From NCBI RefSeq assembly GCF_003711205.1, contig NZ_CP031013.1, forward strand, positions 2,460,501-2,524,500: a stretch of DNA of 64,000 nucleotides, read 5' to 3'. Origin of the DNA: Polaromonas sp. SP1 (lineage in GTDB: Bacteria > Pseudomonadota > Gammaproteobacteria > Burkholderiales > Burkholderiaceae_C). Below, piece after piece: positions 8,497 through 16,018 of this stretch. Position 1 is the stretch's first letter, and the number at the start of each line of letters is the position of its first letter. The notes beneath the pieces were generated by a model, which was given only the letters and a program-made list of their open reading frames with translations, searched no databases and was not told where the DNA came from. A program made the translations under genes and the position numbers.

Positions 8497-10781
8497 GCGC
8501 TGCGCCGCTCGCTTCCATGAATTCGGTGCTGAACGACAAGACGCCGGAAGACGTGCTGGCCGCTTTTGACGATCCCGGCCGTCTCTCGCCGATGATGGCG
8601 GGCGCCAGCCGCCTCGAAGGCTCTCTCCTCGTGGTGCGCACTGCGGCGCAGGATGTGGAGGTGCAGGCACCCGCCAACATGCTCGCGCAGGTGTTCAAGC
8701 TTTGCGACGGCACCCGGACCGTCAACGAAGTTCTTCAAGCCCTTCCCCAAAGCTTTGATGCGGGAGAGTTCGGTGACTTCATCGGGTTCCTGTTTGGGCA
8801 GGGTGCCTTGATCGACGCCAACCTGGCGAGTGCACATGCGGCGCGCTATGCCTTTCAGGGCAGTCCGTTCGGGCTTTCTTCCCCGTCTGCGGTGACCAAC
8901 CAGATTTGCCGGCGCTTTCTCTGGAACAAAAAAGGAGCGGCAGCAAAGCCACCGCAAGGCCTGAAGAAGGTGACGGCTGTCCCGCTGAAGGATTTTCTGG
9001 CGGAGCGCGTATCCACCTACACATTTGCGGAAACAGGAATTTCCGAGCGCGCCCTGCTTGGCCTGGTGTGGTCTGTCGCCGGCGTCGTCAACCTCAAGCA
9101 TGAGCGCGTCGGGTACGTCACGCCGAAACGCACCATCGCTTCGGCAGGTGGCATGCAGCTTGTGCAGGTGTTTGTCGCTTTGCAAAAGAAGGTGGGCTCG
9201 TATGAGCCCGGCGTCTACCGCGTTCGCTATCCGGATGAACAAGCCGTGGTGCTGGAGTTTCTCGGTGCTGGGCATGAATTGATGCCCAGGGCGTTCGGCA
9301 AGCCCTGGGAGGTGACCTACGCGACGGGCGCGATCTTCCTGGCGGCTGATGCCCAGGTCGCGGCGATGCGTTACCGCAACCGCTCGGTGCAGTATTTGTT
9401 CATGGAGGCCGGCGCGGCTTTGCACAATGCGGGCCTGAGCGCACCCCGGCTCGGCATGGGTTTCGCGACGATAGGCGGGTACTACGAAACCACCGTCGCC
9501 AGGATGTGCAGGCTTGGCGATGAATTGATCCTGGGCTCGGCCATCTTTGGCGCCAAGCCGACGCCGGAGCAGATCAAACTCATTGACCGGTCCCCTGATC
9601 TGGACTTCGCCTGGGTAGATTCCGAGGCCGCGCGGTTCTCGATGCCGTTTCACCTGGCGCGTGCCAAAGTCATGACGGCCGACGATGACCGGCCGCACAC
9701 CTGGGGCCGCGACACCGACCCCTGGCTGGCGTTTCGCAAGGCGGCCGCAGAAGCCATTGAGCGCGAAGGCTTCAGGGAGCCGCGCCGGCTCACGTCGGGC
9801 AGCCTGGCCTCCCTGAAAAATGCGATTGATCCTGCGCAGTTCGTGCAGTACAGCGACCGGCAGTATGCGGACCCCGCGTTTCCTTACCAGCGCTTTGATC
9901 CCAAGGCGACCCATCTCTGGACGGGCGGGACCGACTTGCTGACAGGGCGTGCGGTCCGCGTGCTGGCGGAGCTGGTCTATCCCCGTTCCAGGCTCGCTGC
10001 GCACGGCGCGATGCCGGTGCGGGCTTTTTCGCAAGTGACCTCTTCCGGATGCGCCGCAAGCACATCGGTGGACGACGCGACGCGCAGGGCCCTTCTTGAA
10101 GTGATTGAGCGGGATGCTTTCATGCGGCATTGGCTCGCGCAGACGGGTGGTTGCGTGGTGGCGCCGTCCCGTTTCAAGGCGGATATTCGCAGCCGTATCG
10201 AGGCGCTCGAGCAAACCGGATGCCGGATCGTTGTCCAGAAGCTGGATTCACCCTGGGCGCAGGTCTGCCTGGTGGCGGCACAGCATGAAGCACAGCACTT
10301 CACCACCATGGGAACATCGGCTCACGCAGACTTCAACGTGGCGTTGAGTGGCGCGCTGGATGAAACCGAGGCACGTGTTTATGCCTGGATCCATGGGCAC
10401 AAGCCGGAGGTCGGCGCGCCCGATGAGGTCGGAACCACCGAACACCACTTTGAGCTCTACGGCCTGAAACGCTATTTCAGGCGCGCGGACCGTGTGTTGT
10501 TTCCTGAAGGTGCGCCCAAGGCGCGGCCGCCCCAACTGGCACCGCTGAACGCCGGCACTACGCAAGAGCTGGTCGATCGTTTCGCTTCCGCAGGCCTCCA
10601 CCCCGTCATGGTGGACATCACACCCAAACTCTGCTTTGTGGACCAGGGCAGAACACGGCTTTCAGTGGTAAAAGCGCTGGTGCCCGGCCTGTTGCCAATT
10701 TCTTTCGGTTATCAACGAGAACCTTTGGGAATGGTTCCTCGTGTCCATCCTGGATCAAAATTCCCGCATCCCTTTCCTTAA
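8493..10781 (+). CDS. Fused RRE - SagB-type dehydrogenase - YcaO cyclodehydratase
   Basis: This 762-residue fusion has three recognisable parts. Residues about 40-110 look like a PqqD-like RiPP recognition element (LAQVFKLCDGTRTVNEVLQA). Residues about 165-355 resemble SagB/McbC FMN-dependent azoline dehydrogenases (RVSTYTF, RTIASAGGMQLVQVFVAL, a conserved EAGAALHNAGLSAPRLG block, IGGYY). Residues about 405-762 are a YcaO domain with the ATP-site pattern SSGCAAS...EVIERDAF (E536, E539) and the C-terminal PHPFP, the PxPxP tail typical of azoline-forming YcaO enzymes. Together they could bind a leader peptide, cyclise Ser/Cys/Thr to azolines and oxidise these to azoles. No E1-like or TfuA partner is visible nearby. 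The start overlaps the ATP-grasp stop, and the candidate precursor gene begins 17 bp downstream. Confidence 0.88.
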   Translation: MSAAPLASMNSVLNDKTPEDVLAAFDDPGRLSPMMAGASRLEGSLLVVRTAAQDVEVQAPANMLAQVFKLCDGTRTVNEVLQALPQSFDAGEFGDFIGFLFGQGALIDANLASAHAARYAFQGSPFGLSSPSAVTNQICRRFLWNKKGAAAKPPQGLKKVTAVPLKDFLAERVSTYTFAETGISERALLGLVWSVAGVVNLKHERVGYVTPKRTIASAGGMQLVQVFVALQKKVGSYEPGVYRVRYPDEQAVVLEFLGAGHELMPRAFGKPWEVTYATGAIFLAADAQVAAMRYRNRSVQYLFMEAGAALHNAGLSAPRLGMGFATIGGYYETTVARMCRLGDELILGSAIFGAKPTPEQIKLIDRSPDLDFAWVDSEAARFSMPFHLARAKVMTADDDRPHTWGRDTDPWLAFRKAAAEAIEREGFREPRRLTSGSLASLKNAIDPAQFVQYSDRQYADPAFPYQRFDPKATHLWTGGTDLLTGRAVRVLAELVYPRSRLAAHGAMPVRAFSQVTSSGCAASTSVDDATRRALLEVIERDAFMRHWLAQTGGCVVAPSRFKADIRSRIEALEQTGCRIVVQKLDSPWAQVCLVAAQHEAQHFTTMGTSAHADFNVALSGALDETEARVYAWIHGHKPEVGAPDEVGTTEHHFELYGLKRYFRRADRVLFPEGAPKARPPQLAPLNAGTTQELVDRFASAGLHPVMVDITPKLCFVDQGRTRLSVVKALVPGLLPISFGYQREPLGMVPRVHPGSKFPHPFP

Positions 10782-10786
10782 CCCTC

Positions 10787-10793
10787 AGAGGAG
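10787..10793 (+). promoter_or_regulatory. Strong ribosome binding site of the small peptide gene
   Basis: AGAGGAG lies five bases before the ATG at 10799. It is closer to the Shine-Dalgarno consensus than sites of the other genes in this operon, and it supports the short ORF being translated, probably at a high level. Confidence 0.75.
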
Positions 10794-10798
10794 CTTCC

Positions 10799-10987
10799 AT
10801 GAAAAAACCCACCACCACCAAACCCCAGACGGCCAAGGGCATGCCTGATCGCGTTCATGACGTTGCCGCTGTGGGCAACCCGCTGAACTCGAACAGCAAA
10901 TGGAGCGCCGTCCAGCGCGTGCGCCTGCCGCACAAAGTCGGTTTGCCTTTGGGCTCCGGCGGCTGCGGCGATCGCATCGAGCGCTAA
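10799..10987 (+). CDS. Candidate RiPP precursor peptide (62 aa)
   Basis: This small gene follows the YcaO fusion by 17 bp with a strong Shine-Dalgarno site. The product starts MKKPTTTKPQTAKGMPDRVH and is basic, without an obvious signal peptide or membrane segment. It ends GLPLGSGGCGDRIER. The GSGGCG segment puts one Ser and the only Cys between glycines, the context favoured by azole-forming enzymes such as those for microcin B17. I infer a leader of about 45-48 residues and a short C-terminal core. I do not recognise the peptide as a member of a named family. It could instead be an accessory protein, but its position, size and composition make the precursor reading the best one. Confidence 0.72.
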   Translation: MKKPTTTKPQTAKGMPDRVHDVAAVGNPLNSNSKWSAVQRVRLPHKVGLPLGSGGCGDRIER

Positions 10988-10998
10988 GTCAGGCGGCC

Positions 10999-11029
10999 CG
11001 GTGATGGCAGGCTCCGGCTTGCGTCACCG
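10999..11029 (+). terminator. Hairpin between peptide gene and oxygenase gene
   Basis: CGGTGA (10999-11004) pairs with TCACCG (11024-11029), with an inner GCAGG/CTTGC stem, followed about 10 bases later by T-rich sequence. It could be a partial terminator or RNA-stabilising hairpin that raises precursor mRNA over the downstream enzyme. It lacks a classic uninterrupted T tract. Confidence 0.4.
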
Positions 11030-11064
11030 AAGCCCGCAGTTTTGCTTTATTTCAAGGCTTATGT

Positions 11065-11664
11065 ATGTTTTTAGGATCGAATGTCAGGGTCGCTGACGGT
11101 CTTTTCCCGGGCGACTTTCAGGACCGGTTGATCGAAACGGTTTCGTGGATGCCCATGCATTTCCTGAATCGCTGGGAGCGTTTCAAGTCGCACGAACTGG
11201 ACATGCATTGGTATTACCCCATTGCATTTGCCGAAGAGCCTTTCACGGAAGATGTGGAGCCCAAGCTGCTGGCGCTCGACGAGAGCCTGCAGGCCATCAC
11301 AGAATGCTGGACGCGGATCAAGGAGAACCTGGGGTATCCGGTCCGCCTTTATGAATGCATGCTGAGCGCCAACACCTTCGGCACCGAAGGACGGGTGCAT
11401 CAGGACATCGCGGAAGAAGACGCCCGCGCCAATCACGTGACCGTGCTGGTGTACTGCAACAGGGAGTGGAATCTTGCCTGGGCCGGGGAAACGGTCTTTT
11501 TTGACGACCAGAACGAAATCACAGGAGCTGTCATGCCCAAACCGGGCCGCATTGTGGTTGCCGACGGTGACCCGGCGCATGTGGGGCGGTCCGTCTCGCG
11601 GACGTGCCCGACCGACAGGCGGGTGCTGGTGTTCAAGTTGTGGCGGCTCGAATCCGCTGCGTGA
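11065..11664 (+). CDS. 2-oxoglutarate/Fe(II)-dependent oxygenase in candidate RiPP operon
   Basis: This 199-residue protein has the iron-binding facial triad of prolyl-4-hydroxylase-like oxygenases: H112 and D114 in GRVHQDIAEE, and H172 in DPAHVGRSVSRTCP. Basic residues near 185-186 (TDRRVLVFKLW) are suited to bind 2-oxoglutarate, and the strands around AGETVFFDD and GRIVVADG match the double-stranded beta-helix core. It lies 77 bp after the peptide gene on the same strand, and the next terminator is downstream of it, so it probably belongs to the operon. A likely role is hydroxylation of the precursor peptide or of the RTX protein; free amino acids are an alternative. An ATG four bases upstream (11061) is in another frame, so the start at 11065 is the one supported. 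Confidence 0.78.
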   Translation: MFLGSNVRVADGLFPGDFQDRLIETVSWMPMHFLNRWERFKSHELDMHWYYPIAFAEEPFTEDVEPKLLALDESLQAITECWTRIKENLGYPVRLYECMLSANTFGTEGRVHQDIAEEDARANHVTVLVYCNREWNLAWAGETVFFDDQNEITGAVMPKPGRIVVADGDPAHVGRSVSRTCPTDRRVLVFKLWRLESAA

Positions 11665-11683
11665 GCATTGGCCGACCGGGAAC

Positions 11684-11720
11684 AAAAAAGCCGCCCATGA
11701 CGAGGTCATGAGGCGGCTTT
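11684..11720 (-). terminator. Terminator of the tRNA-Leu gene
   Basis: A strong stem (AAAGCCGCC against GGCGGCTTT, extended through CATGAC/GTCATG) is followed on the minus strand by six T residues. It lies just 3' of the tRNA. On the plus strand it may also stop transcription from the oxygenase gene, though the plus-strand T run is only three. Confidence 0.8.
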
Positions 11721-11727
11721 CGGGATG

Positions 11728-11812
11728 TGGTGCCCGGGGCCGGAATCGAACCGGCACGCCTTGCGGCGGGGGATTTTGAGTCCCCTGCGTCTACCAATTT
11801 CACCACCCGGGC
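11728..11812 (-). tRNA. tRNA-Leu (anticodon CAA)
   Basis: The minus strand folds as an 85-nt tRNA with encoded CCA. The acceptor stem pairs GCCCGGG with CCCGGGC. The anticodon stem GGGGA/TCCCC encloses loop CTCAAAA, giving anticodon CAA for UUG codons. The T arm is GCCGGTTCGATTCCGGC, and a long variable arm of about 14 nt with CGCC and GGCG arms is typical of tRNA-Leu. Confidence 0.95.
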
Positions 11813-11851
11813 GCAAATGAGCGAAGCCTCAAATTATGGCACAGTGTGACT

Positions 11852-12754
11852 ATGAATTACCCAACCATTGAAGACGCGATCGGCAAAACGCCGCTGGTCG
11901 CATTGCAACGCATTTACGCCGCCGAAAACGCCGCCCGCGGCAACGTCATCCTGGGAAAGCTGGAAGGCAACAACCCGGCAGGCTCCGTCAAGGACCGCCC
12001 GGCGCTCTCCATGATCAAGCGCGCTGAAGAGCGCGGCGACATCAAGCCGGGCGACACGCTGATTGAAGCAACCTCCGGCAACACGGGCATTGCCCTGGCC
12101 ATGGCCGCCGCCATCAAGGGCTACAAGATGGTGCTGATCATGCCGGAGGACCTCAGCATCGAACGCGCCCAGACCATGAAGGCGTTTGGCGCCGAATTGA
12201 TCCTGACGCCCAAAAGCGCCGGCATCGAATATTCGCGCGACCTGGCCGACCAGATGCAAAAAGAGGGCAAAGGCCGGGTGCTTGACCAGTTCGCCAACCC
12301 GGACAATCCGCGCATCCATTACGAGACCACCGGGCCCGAAATATGGACAGATACGTCAGGCAAGGTGACACATTTTGTCAGTGCGATGGGCACAACCGGC
12401 ACGATTACCGGCGTTTCGCGCTATTTGAAAGAGAAAAACCCGGCCATCAAGGTCATCGGCGCCCAGCCCAGCGAGGGTTCGCGCATCCCGGGCATCCGCA
12501 AATGGCCGCAAGAGTACTTGCCCAAGATTTATGACGCCAGCCAGGTCGATGAGCTGGTGCTGGTAAGCCAGGCCGACGCGGAAGACATGTGCCGCCGCCT
12601 GGCGTGCGAGGAAGGCATTTTTGCCGGTATCTCGGCTGCCGGTGCGCTCTGGGTGGCGCAGGAAATCGCCAAAACCGTGAAAGACGCGGTGATTGTGTTT
12701 GTCGTCTGCGACCGCGGCGACCGCTACCTGTCGACGGGCGTGTTTCCGGCCTGA
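11852..12754 (+). CDS. cysM: Cysteine synthase B (O-acetylserine sulfhydrylase)
   Basis: This PLP enzyme makes cysteine from O-acetylserine and sulfide or thiosulfate in the cytoplasm. The PLP lysine is K47 in AGSVKDRP, and the substrate loop is TSGNTGIALA. The CysM-type signature EGSRIPGIRKWP is present, as is the C-terminal GIFAGISAAGAL loop. The length (300 residues) is normal. I chose the ATG at 11852 over the in-frame GTG at 11846 because the product then begins MNYPTIEDAIGKTPL, as usual for the family. The tRNA-Leu gene lies divergently 39 bp upstream. No other cysteine genes are adjacent. Confidence 0.95.
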   Translation: MNYPTIEDAIGKTPLVALQRIYAAENAARGNVILGKLEGNNPAGSVKDRPALSMIKRAEERGDIKPGDTLIEATSGNTGIALAMAAAIKGYKMVLIMPEDLSIERAQTMKAFGAELILTPKSAGIEYSRDLADQMQKEGKGRVLDQFANPDNPRIHYETTGPEIWTDTSGKVTHFVSAMGTTGTITGVSRYLKEKNPAIKVIGAQPSEGSRIPGIRKWPQEYLPKIYDASQVDELVLVSQADAEDMCRRLACEEGIFAGISAAGALWVAQEIAKTVKDAVIVFVVCDRGDRYLSTGVFPA

Positions 12755-12773
12755 CGATTTTCTTAAGCCAAAT

Positions 12774-12832
12774 CGGGCTGTAGCCAGCATGGTACATGCA
12801 CATGCCGCTATAAAAAATATAGCAAACTGGCC
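12774..12832. repeat. Dispersed AT-rich repeat, copy 1
   Basis: The core GCTATAAAAAATATAGC (12807-12823) is a near-perfect palindrome preceded by a GC-richer arm. Six relatives occur at 23374, 29839, 31819, 49757, 57976 and 59837. It fills the gap between cysM and the NUDIX gene. Confidence 0.7.
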
Positions 12833-12862
12833 TGGCTCACGTCCTCCCCCTCTATCTCCACC

Positions 12863-13396
12863 ATGACCCACGAATTCCGGTTTTGCCCGAACTGCGCCAC
12901 GCCCCTGGCTTTGGTGTCCCAGATGGAAGACGGGGGCGAAAAGGCCCGGCTGCGCTGCCCGGCCTGCGGCTTTACCCACTGGAACAACCCCACGCCTGTG
13001 CTGGCGGCGGTGATCGAATACCACGGCCAGGTCTTGCTGGCCCGCAATGCCGCCTGGCCGGGCAAGATGTATGCGCTGATCACCGGCTTCATGGAAGCGG
13101 GCGAAACGCCGCAGGGCGGGATCGAGCGCGAAATCAAGGAAGAAACCAACCTGGAGACCAGCTCGCTGGACCTGATCGGCGTTTATGACTTCCAGCGCAT
13201 GAACCAGATCATCATTGCCTATCACGCGGTCTGCACGGGCGAGGTGAAGTTGTCACCTGAGCTGGTGGACTACCGGCTCTATGACCTGGACAAACTCAAA
13301 TGCTGGCCCGCCGGCACTGGTTACGCGCTGGCCGACTGGCTGCGCACGCGCGGGCATGAGCCGGAGTTTGTGGAATGGGCCAAGCAGACGGAATGA
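12863..13396 (+). CDS. NUDIX hydrolase with zinc ribbon (NudC-like)
   Basis: The N-terminus has a zinc ribbon with CPNC and CPAC pairs, as in NADH pyrophosphatases. The NUDIX box follows (GFMEAGE..., then REIKEE) with the glutamates that bind magnesium; the usual final Gly is Thr. At 177 residues it lacks the N-terminal domain of full-length NudC and has a short C-terminal extension. The expected reaction is hydrolysis of a nucleoside diphosphate linked to another group, possibly NAD(H) or ADP-ribose-like. The substrate cannot be read from sequence. It stands alone, with a dispersed repeat upstream. Confidence 0.85.
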   Translation: MTHEFRFCPNCATPLALVSQMEDGGEKARLRCPACGFTHWNNPTPVLAAVIEYHGQVLLARNAAWPGKMYALITGFMEAGETPQGGIEREIKEETNLETSSLDLIGVYDFQRMNQIIIAYHAVCTGEVKLSPELVDYRLYDLDKLKCWPAGTGYALADWLRTRGHEPEFVEWAKQTE

Positions 13397-13481
13397 GTCG
13401 GGCCGGCCCCGGCTCACTGGGGTAGAGCCGGATGGAGGGGCTTTGCGCTTTGCTTAAAATCGCAACAACCCAAGGATTTTC

Positions 13482-13709
13482 ATGAACATCGACAAAGAAC
13501 TCGACACCCGCGGCCTGAACTGCCCGCTGCCTATCTTGAAGGCCAAAAAAGCGCTGACCGAAATGCTCAGCGGCCAGCTGCTTCGTGTGGTGTCGACCGA
13601 TTCAGGCTCCACCCGCGACTTCCAGGCGTTTGCCAAACAAACCGGCAATGAACTGGTTGAGCAGCAAGTCGCCGGCAGCGACTTCATTCACGTGCTCAAG
13701 CGCAGGTAA
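13482..13709 (+). CDS. tusA: TusA-family sulfurtransferase
   Basis: This 75-residue protein has the CPLP motif (DTRGLNCPLPILKAKKAL) in which the cysteine carries a persulfide. TusA proteins relay sulfur from cysteine desulfurase to tRNA thiolation (mnm5s2U34), molybdenum cofactor synthesis or sulfur oxidation. The single-domain length and VVSTDSGSTRDFQAFA region are typical of the family. No sulfur-oxidation genes are adjacent, so a general sulfur-relay role is the simplest reading. It converges on galU, with 38 bp between the two stop codons. Confidence 0.9.
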   Translation: MNIDKELDTRGLNCPLPILKAKKALTEMLSGQLLRVVSTDSGSTRDFQAFAKQTGNELVEQQVAGSDFIHVLKRR

Positions 13710-13747
13710 TGCCTGCCGGCCCGCCGCCAGTGCGGGCCATCAAGCCT

Positions 13748-14665
13748 TTACGCCTGCTTGCGGCGTTCCCGGCCCGACCAGCCGATCTGCAGGTTTTCAA
13801 GGTAATTCCTGAAATGAGCGCCCACTTCGGGGTGGTCCAGCGCAAGCTCCACGGTCGCCTCCAGAAAGCCTTCCTTGCTGCCGCAGTCGTAGCGTTTGCC
13901 TTCGTACTGGAAGGCATACACCGCTTCTTTGCCCAGCAGGCTTGAAATGCCGTCGGTGAGTTGCAGCTCGCCGCCCACGCCCGCCTTCTGCTGGCGGATG
14001 TGCTCAAAAATCGCCGGCGTCAGGATGTAACGCCCGGCCACGCCCATGCGCGAAGGGGCCACTTCAGGCGCCGGTTTTTCCACGATTTTTTTGACTTTCA
14101 TCAGACCCGTGCTGGCGCCGTCGGTGGCAACGATGCCGTAGCGTTTGGTCTGGTCTTGCGGCACTTCCTGCACGGCCAGGATGGATTGCTGCACTTCTGC
14201 GAATTGCTCCGCCATCTGGGCCAGCACCGGCTTTCCGCCCTTCAGTCCCACCATCAAGTCGTCGGCCAACAAGACCGCGAAGGCCTCCTGGCCGACCAGG
14301 TGTTCGGCGCAAAGCACCGCATGGCCCAAACCCAGGGAGCGGGGCTGGCGGACATAGGAAAAGTTCATGTCGTCAGGCTGAACGGAGCGCACCAGCTCAA
14401 GCAGGGCATGCTTTTGAGCTACTTCCAGCTCGTTCTCAAGTTCGTAAGCAGTATCAAAGTGGTCTTCTATGGCCCGTTTATTGCGTCCAGTGACGAAAAT
14501 CATGTGCCGGATACCAGCCGCATAGGCTTCTTCCACCGCATATTGGATCAGCGGCTTGTCGACAACGGGGAGCATTTCCTTGGGCTGGGCCTTGGTGGCC
14601 GGTAGAAACCGGGTGCCAAGACCGGCAACCGGAAAGACAGCTTTATTTAATGTAAATTTTTGCAT
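13748..14665 (-). CDS. galU: UTP-glucose-1-phosphate uridylyltransferase
   Basis: This 305-residue enzyme makes UDP-glucose from UTP and glucose-1-phosphate for exopolysaccharide, LPS and trehalose pathways. The nucleotide-binding signature [20 protein letters not shown] lies at residues 9-28, followed by [19 protein letters not shown]. Later conserved segments are VLLADDLM and [20 protein letters not shown] (here [19 protein letters not shown]). The length is normal. It is monocistronic and divergent from the dehydrogenase-like gene. Confidence 0.95.
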   Translation of the reverse strand: MQKFTLNKAVFPVAGLGTRFLPATKAQPKEMLPVVDKPLIQYAVEEAYAAGIRHMIFVTGRNKRAIEDHFDTAYELENELEVAQKHALLELVRSVQPDDMNFSYVRQPRSLGLGHAVLCAEHLVGQEAFAVLLADDLMVGLKGGKPVLAQMAEQFAEVQQSILAVQEVPQDQTKRYGIVATDGASTGLMKVKKIVEKPAPEVAPSRMGVAGRYILTPAIFEHIRQQKAGVGGELQLTDGISSLLGKEAVYAFQYEGKRYDCGSKEGFLEATVELALDHPEVGAHFRNYLENLQIGWSGRERRKQA

Positions 14666-14791
14666 CGACTTTAATCGGAGAAAAGGCTAAAGTGTTGCGT
14701 TGTTGAGACAGCGCGCGAGTGGGACAAAGGCTCGAATTGATGTGCGCAAATCACGCAATCTAAGTGGTCTGCAGGAAAAAGGACTGACTGG

Positions 14792-15811
14792 GTGGATATC
14801 TTACTTCTTGACGCGCTGGTGCCGGAGGCAATGACCTGGCTCGAAAGCAGGCATAGCGTGGGATACCATCCCGAGTTCGCCGACGACCTGACTTCCTTGC
14901 GCAAGGCCGCCTACAAGACCAAAGGCATCGTCTTTCCACGTCAAACCGTGGTCACACGCGAATTCCTCGACTTCCTGCCCAAACTCAAGGCCGTGGGCCG
15001 CCTGCATGTCGGCACCGACAACACCGACCTGGAAGCCTGCAAAGAGCGCGACATCAAGGTCGTGCACGCCAGCAGCGCCAATGTGCGCTCCAACGCTGAA
15101 TACCTTTTAAGCAGCCTGCTGCTGCTGTATCGCCGCGGCCTCGTGTCTGCGCTGATGGGCCGCCGCCACCCCACCACGCAAATGGGCCGCGAGCTGCACG
15201 GCAGTACGGTCGGCATCCTGGGCCTGGCCCCGACGGCGCATACGCTGGCCGGCATGCTGAGCGGTCTCGGCGTGCGCCTGATCGGCTACGACCCCGCGGT
15301 TCACCACACCGCCCCCATCTGGGAGCGCCTGCGCATCCAGCCCGTTTCGTTGCCCGAACTGATGAGCCAGGCCGACGCGGTGTCGGTGCAAATGTTGTAC
15401 GCCACGCGCTTTCGCGGTTTCGTGAATGAAAAACTGCTGGCCGCCTGCAAACGCAACCAGTTGTGGGTAGGCATCAGCCGCAGTGAGCTGTTTGACGAGG
15501 GCGCGCTGGCTGCAGCGCTATGCGACGGCCGTATCGAAGCCTGCATCCTGGACGGCGCCGAAGCCAGCTTCCTGGGCGACACCTCGCCGCTCAAGGGCCT
15601 GAAGAACCTGTTTGTCACGCCTCGCCTGGGTTCGCATACGCGTGAGGCGCGCCTGCGTTCGAGCTGGTATGTGGCGCACCGCATGCACGAAGCCATCGGC
15701 ACTGCGCAGCACAGCGGCATGGACCAATTGCCGAGTGCGCCCATGGACCTGGAGTTGCCGGGCGCGGTGTCTCCGTCGCAGTGGTCCGAACCCGAGTTCA
15801 TGATCCGATGA
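14792..15811 (+). CDS. 2-hydroxyacid dehydrogenase-like protein, degenerate active site
   Basis: The 339-residue protein has the two-domain layout of D-2-hydroxyacid dehydrogenases. However, the usual GLGxIG nucleotide loop reads GLAPTA (in GSTVGILGLAPTAHTLA), and the catalytic His of TPHxGxxT is Arg in TPRLGSHTREA. The segment carrying the catalytic Arg (GISRSELFDEGALAAAL) is kept. Activity is therefore doubtful; it may be a diverged dehydrogenase or a structural or sensory homologue. The start is GTG at 14792. It is transcribed divergently from galU across 126 bp and is followed by repeats rather than another gene. Confidence 0.75.
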   Translation: MDILLLDALVPEAMTWLESRHSVGYHPEFADDLTSLRKAAYKTKGIVFPRQTVVTREFLDFLPKLKAVGRLHVGTDNTDLEACKERDIKVVHASSANVRSNAEYLLSSLLLLYRRGLVSALMGRRHPTTQMGRELHGSTVGILGLAPTAHTLAGMLSGLGVRLIGYDPAVHHTAPIWERLRIQPVSLPELMSQADAVSVQMLYATRFRGFVNEKLLAACKRNQLWVGISRSELFDEGALAAALCDGRIEACILDGAEASFLGDTSPLKGLKNLFVTPRLGSHTREARLRSSWYVAHRMHEAIGTAQHSGMDQLPSAPMDLELPGAVSPSQWSEPEFMIR

Positions 15812-15814
15812 GTG

Positions 15815-15900
15815 GAGCCCCCACGGTCGCTCACTTCGTGTAGCTTCCTGCCCCCCGAGGGGGCCGCCCGCCTGCGGTCTGGCAAAGCCAGTCCCGCGGC
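15815..15900. repeat. GC-rich palindromic intergenic repeat
   Basis: The segment contains GCCCCCCGAGGGGGC (15850-15864) and CTGGCAAAGCCAG (15879-15891), both perfect hairpins, preceded by CGCTCACTTCGTGTAGCTTC. I recognise this kind of sequence as a common intergenic repeat of Comamonadaceae genomes. The function is unknown; it may act as a transcription terminator for the gene just upstream. Confidence 0.55.
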
Positions 15901-15934
15901 TCATGCTTGAAGGGAGTCTTCGGCGACAAGCATA

Positions 15935-15978
15935 AAAAAAGCCCCGTTCAACGCGAGACGTTCAACTAAAGTGTTGAA
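15935..15978. repeat. 44-bp inverted repeat, left copy
   Basis: These 44 bases match the reverse complement of 18259-18302 at 43 positions; the only difference is C at 15949. The unit runs from six A residues through GCCCCGTTCAACGCGAGACG to AAGTGTTGAA. It marks the left border of a 2.37-kb island. Confidence 0.9.
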
Positions 15979-15985
15979 ACCCAAG

Positions 15986-16018
15986 ACCCCTCTGGAATTC
16001 CAGGGGGGTTTTCTTTTG
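15986..16018 (+). terminator. Rho-independent terminator inside left border
   Basis: The stem CCCCTCTGG/CCAGGGGGG with loop AATT is followed by TTTTCTTTTG on the plus strand. It lies immediately inside the left inverted repeat, mirroring the terminator inside the right one. Confidence 0.8.

Noticed and set aside
8442-10214. 590-codon open frame antisense to the YcaO fusion
   Set aside because: It is a by-product of GC-rich codon use. The plus-strand frame shows clear SagB and YcaO motifs, while the antisense protein is Arg/His-rich without any recognisable motif.
13409-13431. Terminator after the NUDIX gene (CCGGCTC/GAGCCGG)
   Set aside because: The stem is perfect, but the loop is long and no T tract follows, so I do not list it as a terminator.
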